A stretch of DNA of 5,941 nucleotides from Pseudomonadota bacterium. GTDB taxonomy: Bacteria; Pseudomonadota; Gammaproteobacteria; Pseudomonadales; Pseudohongiellaceae. Within the stretch, counting starts at the first letter, position 1, and every line of letters begins with the position of its first letter. Of this stretch, positions 5,522 through 5,941 are shown in pieces. The notes beneath the pieces were generated by a model. That model worked only from the letters and a program-made list of their open reading frames with translations. It had not been told where the DNA came from and did no database searches. The DNA lies in the NCBI GenBank assembly GCA_022563075.1, contig JADFOC010000191.1:1-5941 (forward strand), given 5' to 3'. The translations under genes and the position numbers were made by a program.

Positions 5522-5941
5522 CAATATGCCATTAAATGTGGCACTTGGCCTCATGGCGGCTGCAATCAAATCAGGATCTGGCTTGTAGTAGCCTCCAATA
5601 TCCATTGACACGCCTTGAACTGAAATAAGTTCTTCGATGATTTTTGATTCATTTACCGACAGCTCGGAAGCAAGCCTGGTAAATTTCGACTTTAGTTGTT
5701 GATCAGCGTCTTGCTCAGCAAGCGCTTGTGCCCAATACATCGCCAGATAGAAATGACTACCTCTACTATCCAGCTCATTTACTTTACGCGATGGTGACTT
5801 ATTATTATCCAGGAAAGTACTCGTGGCCTTATCGAGTGCATCCGCCACAATTTGTGCGCGTTGATTACCGGCTGTGTTAGCCAAATGTTCCAAGGAAGCG
5901 GCAAGAGCGAGAAATTCGCCAAGTGAAACCCACAGAAGGGG
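5510..5941 (-). CDS. icd: Monomeric NADP-isocitrate dehydrogenase, C-terminal part (runs off right edge)
   Basis: The reverse strand is open from the window edge to a TGA at 5512-5510, giving the last 143 residues of a protein of usually about 740. It begins [20 protein letters not shown] and continues through KSPSRK (48-53), [16 protein letters not shown] (60-75), DIGGYYKPD (114-122) and RPSATFN (131-137). These are hallmark C-terminal motifs of the single-chain, NADP-dependent isocitrate dehydrogenase of the TCA cycle, a cytoplasmic enzyme that converts isocitrate to 2-oxoglutarate and CO2 with reduction of NADP+. Basic residues of the SRK and RGSHF motifs lie in the part that, as I recall from family structures, contacts NADP. 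A TTG at 5893-5891 is an internal Leu codon, not a start, because the conserved sequence continues upstream to the edge. It converges on the second exporter with a 12-bp overlap and no clear terminator between. Symbol follows common usage; some genomes call this form idh or icd2. Confidence 0.95.
   Translation of the reverse strand, partial: PLLWVSLGEFLALAASLEHLANTAGNQRAQIVADALDKATSTFLDNNKSPSRKVNELDSRGSHFYLAMYWAQALAEQDADQQLKSKFTRLASELSVNESKIIEELISVQGVSMDIGGYYKPDPDLIAAAMRPSATFNGILSQV

Noticed and set aside
5527..5543. TGCCA-TTAAATG-TGGCA as a terminator between the convergent genes.
   Set aside because: The stem is only 5 bp with a 7-base loop, no T-run follows, and it lies inside the isocitrate dehydrogenase coding sequence.
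5891..5893. TTG as a start for a 127-residue minus-strand gene.
   Set aside because: The conserved isocitrate dehydrogenase sequence ([14 protein letters not shown]) continues upstream of it to the window edge, so the gene is partial.
1..5941. Search for CRISPR arrays, insertion-sequence ends, tRNA or rRNA genes and attachment sites.
   Set aside because: No regularly spaced repeats, transposase motifs, cloverleaf-like sequences or rRNA signatures were seen by eye.

Overview
The window looks like chromosomal DNA of a gammaproteobacterium, probably an uncultured or marine-type lineage. The best pointer is the C-terminal part of a monomeric (single-chain) NADP-isocitrate dehydrogenase at the right edge. 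Secreted proteins of types that I recall as common in marine Gammaproteobacteria and Acidobacteria, and two LysE/RhtB-type exporters, fit this. Taxonomy is an inference; no rRNA or other decisive marker is present.

Layout. Left edge (1-295, minus): N-terminal part of an unidentified membrane protein running off the window. Region 296-895 has no intact gene. It holds what looks like the remains of an ECF sigma factor (431-706, plus), interrupted by an in-frame TAG, and a small perfect dyad. Next come two tandem, related secreted-protein genes: a full-length copy (896-1876) closed by a strong intrinsic terminator, then a copy (1989-2372) that lost about 209 internal codons in frame while keeping its signal peptide, N-terminal segment and C-terminal tail. 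A small secreted protein of unknown function (2427-2858) and a LysE/RhtB exporter (2871-3482) are 12 bp apart and probably co-transcribed. After a 243-bp gap with two hairpins comes a secreted NHL-type beta-propeller resembling peptidyl-alpha-hydroxyglycine alpha-amidating lyase (3727-4791), closed by a second strong terminator. A second LysE/RhtB exporter (4886-5521) ends tail-to-tail with, and overlaps by 12 bp, the isocitrate dehydrogenase gene (minus, running off the right edge).

How the genes work together. There is no obvious single pathway. The two terminators split the plus-strand genes into separate units: the full-length secreted protein; its deleted relative with or without the small secreted protein and first exporter; the propeller; and the second exporter. 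Four genes encode signal peptides without a lipobox cysteine, so the segment is rich in periplasmic or secreted products. No mobile element, CRISPR array, RNA gene or defence module was seen. The most interesting points are gene decay (the sigma factor remnant and the internally deleted paralogue) and altered catalytic positions in the propeller. I found no convincing evidence of a new multi-gene system.
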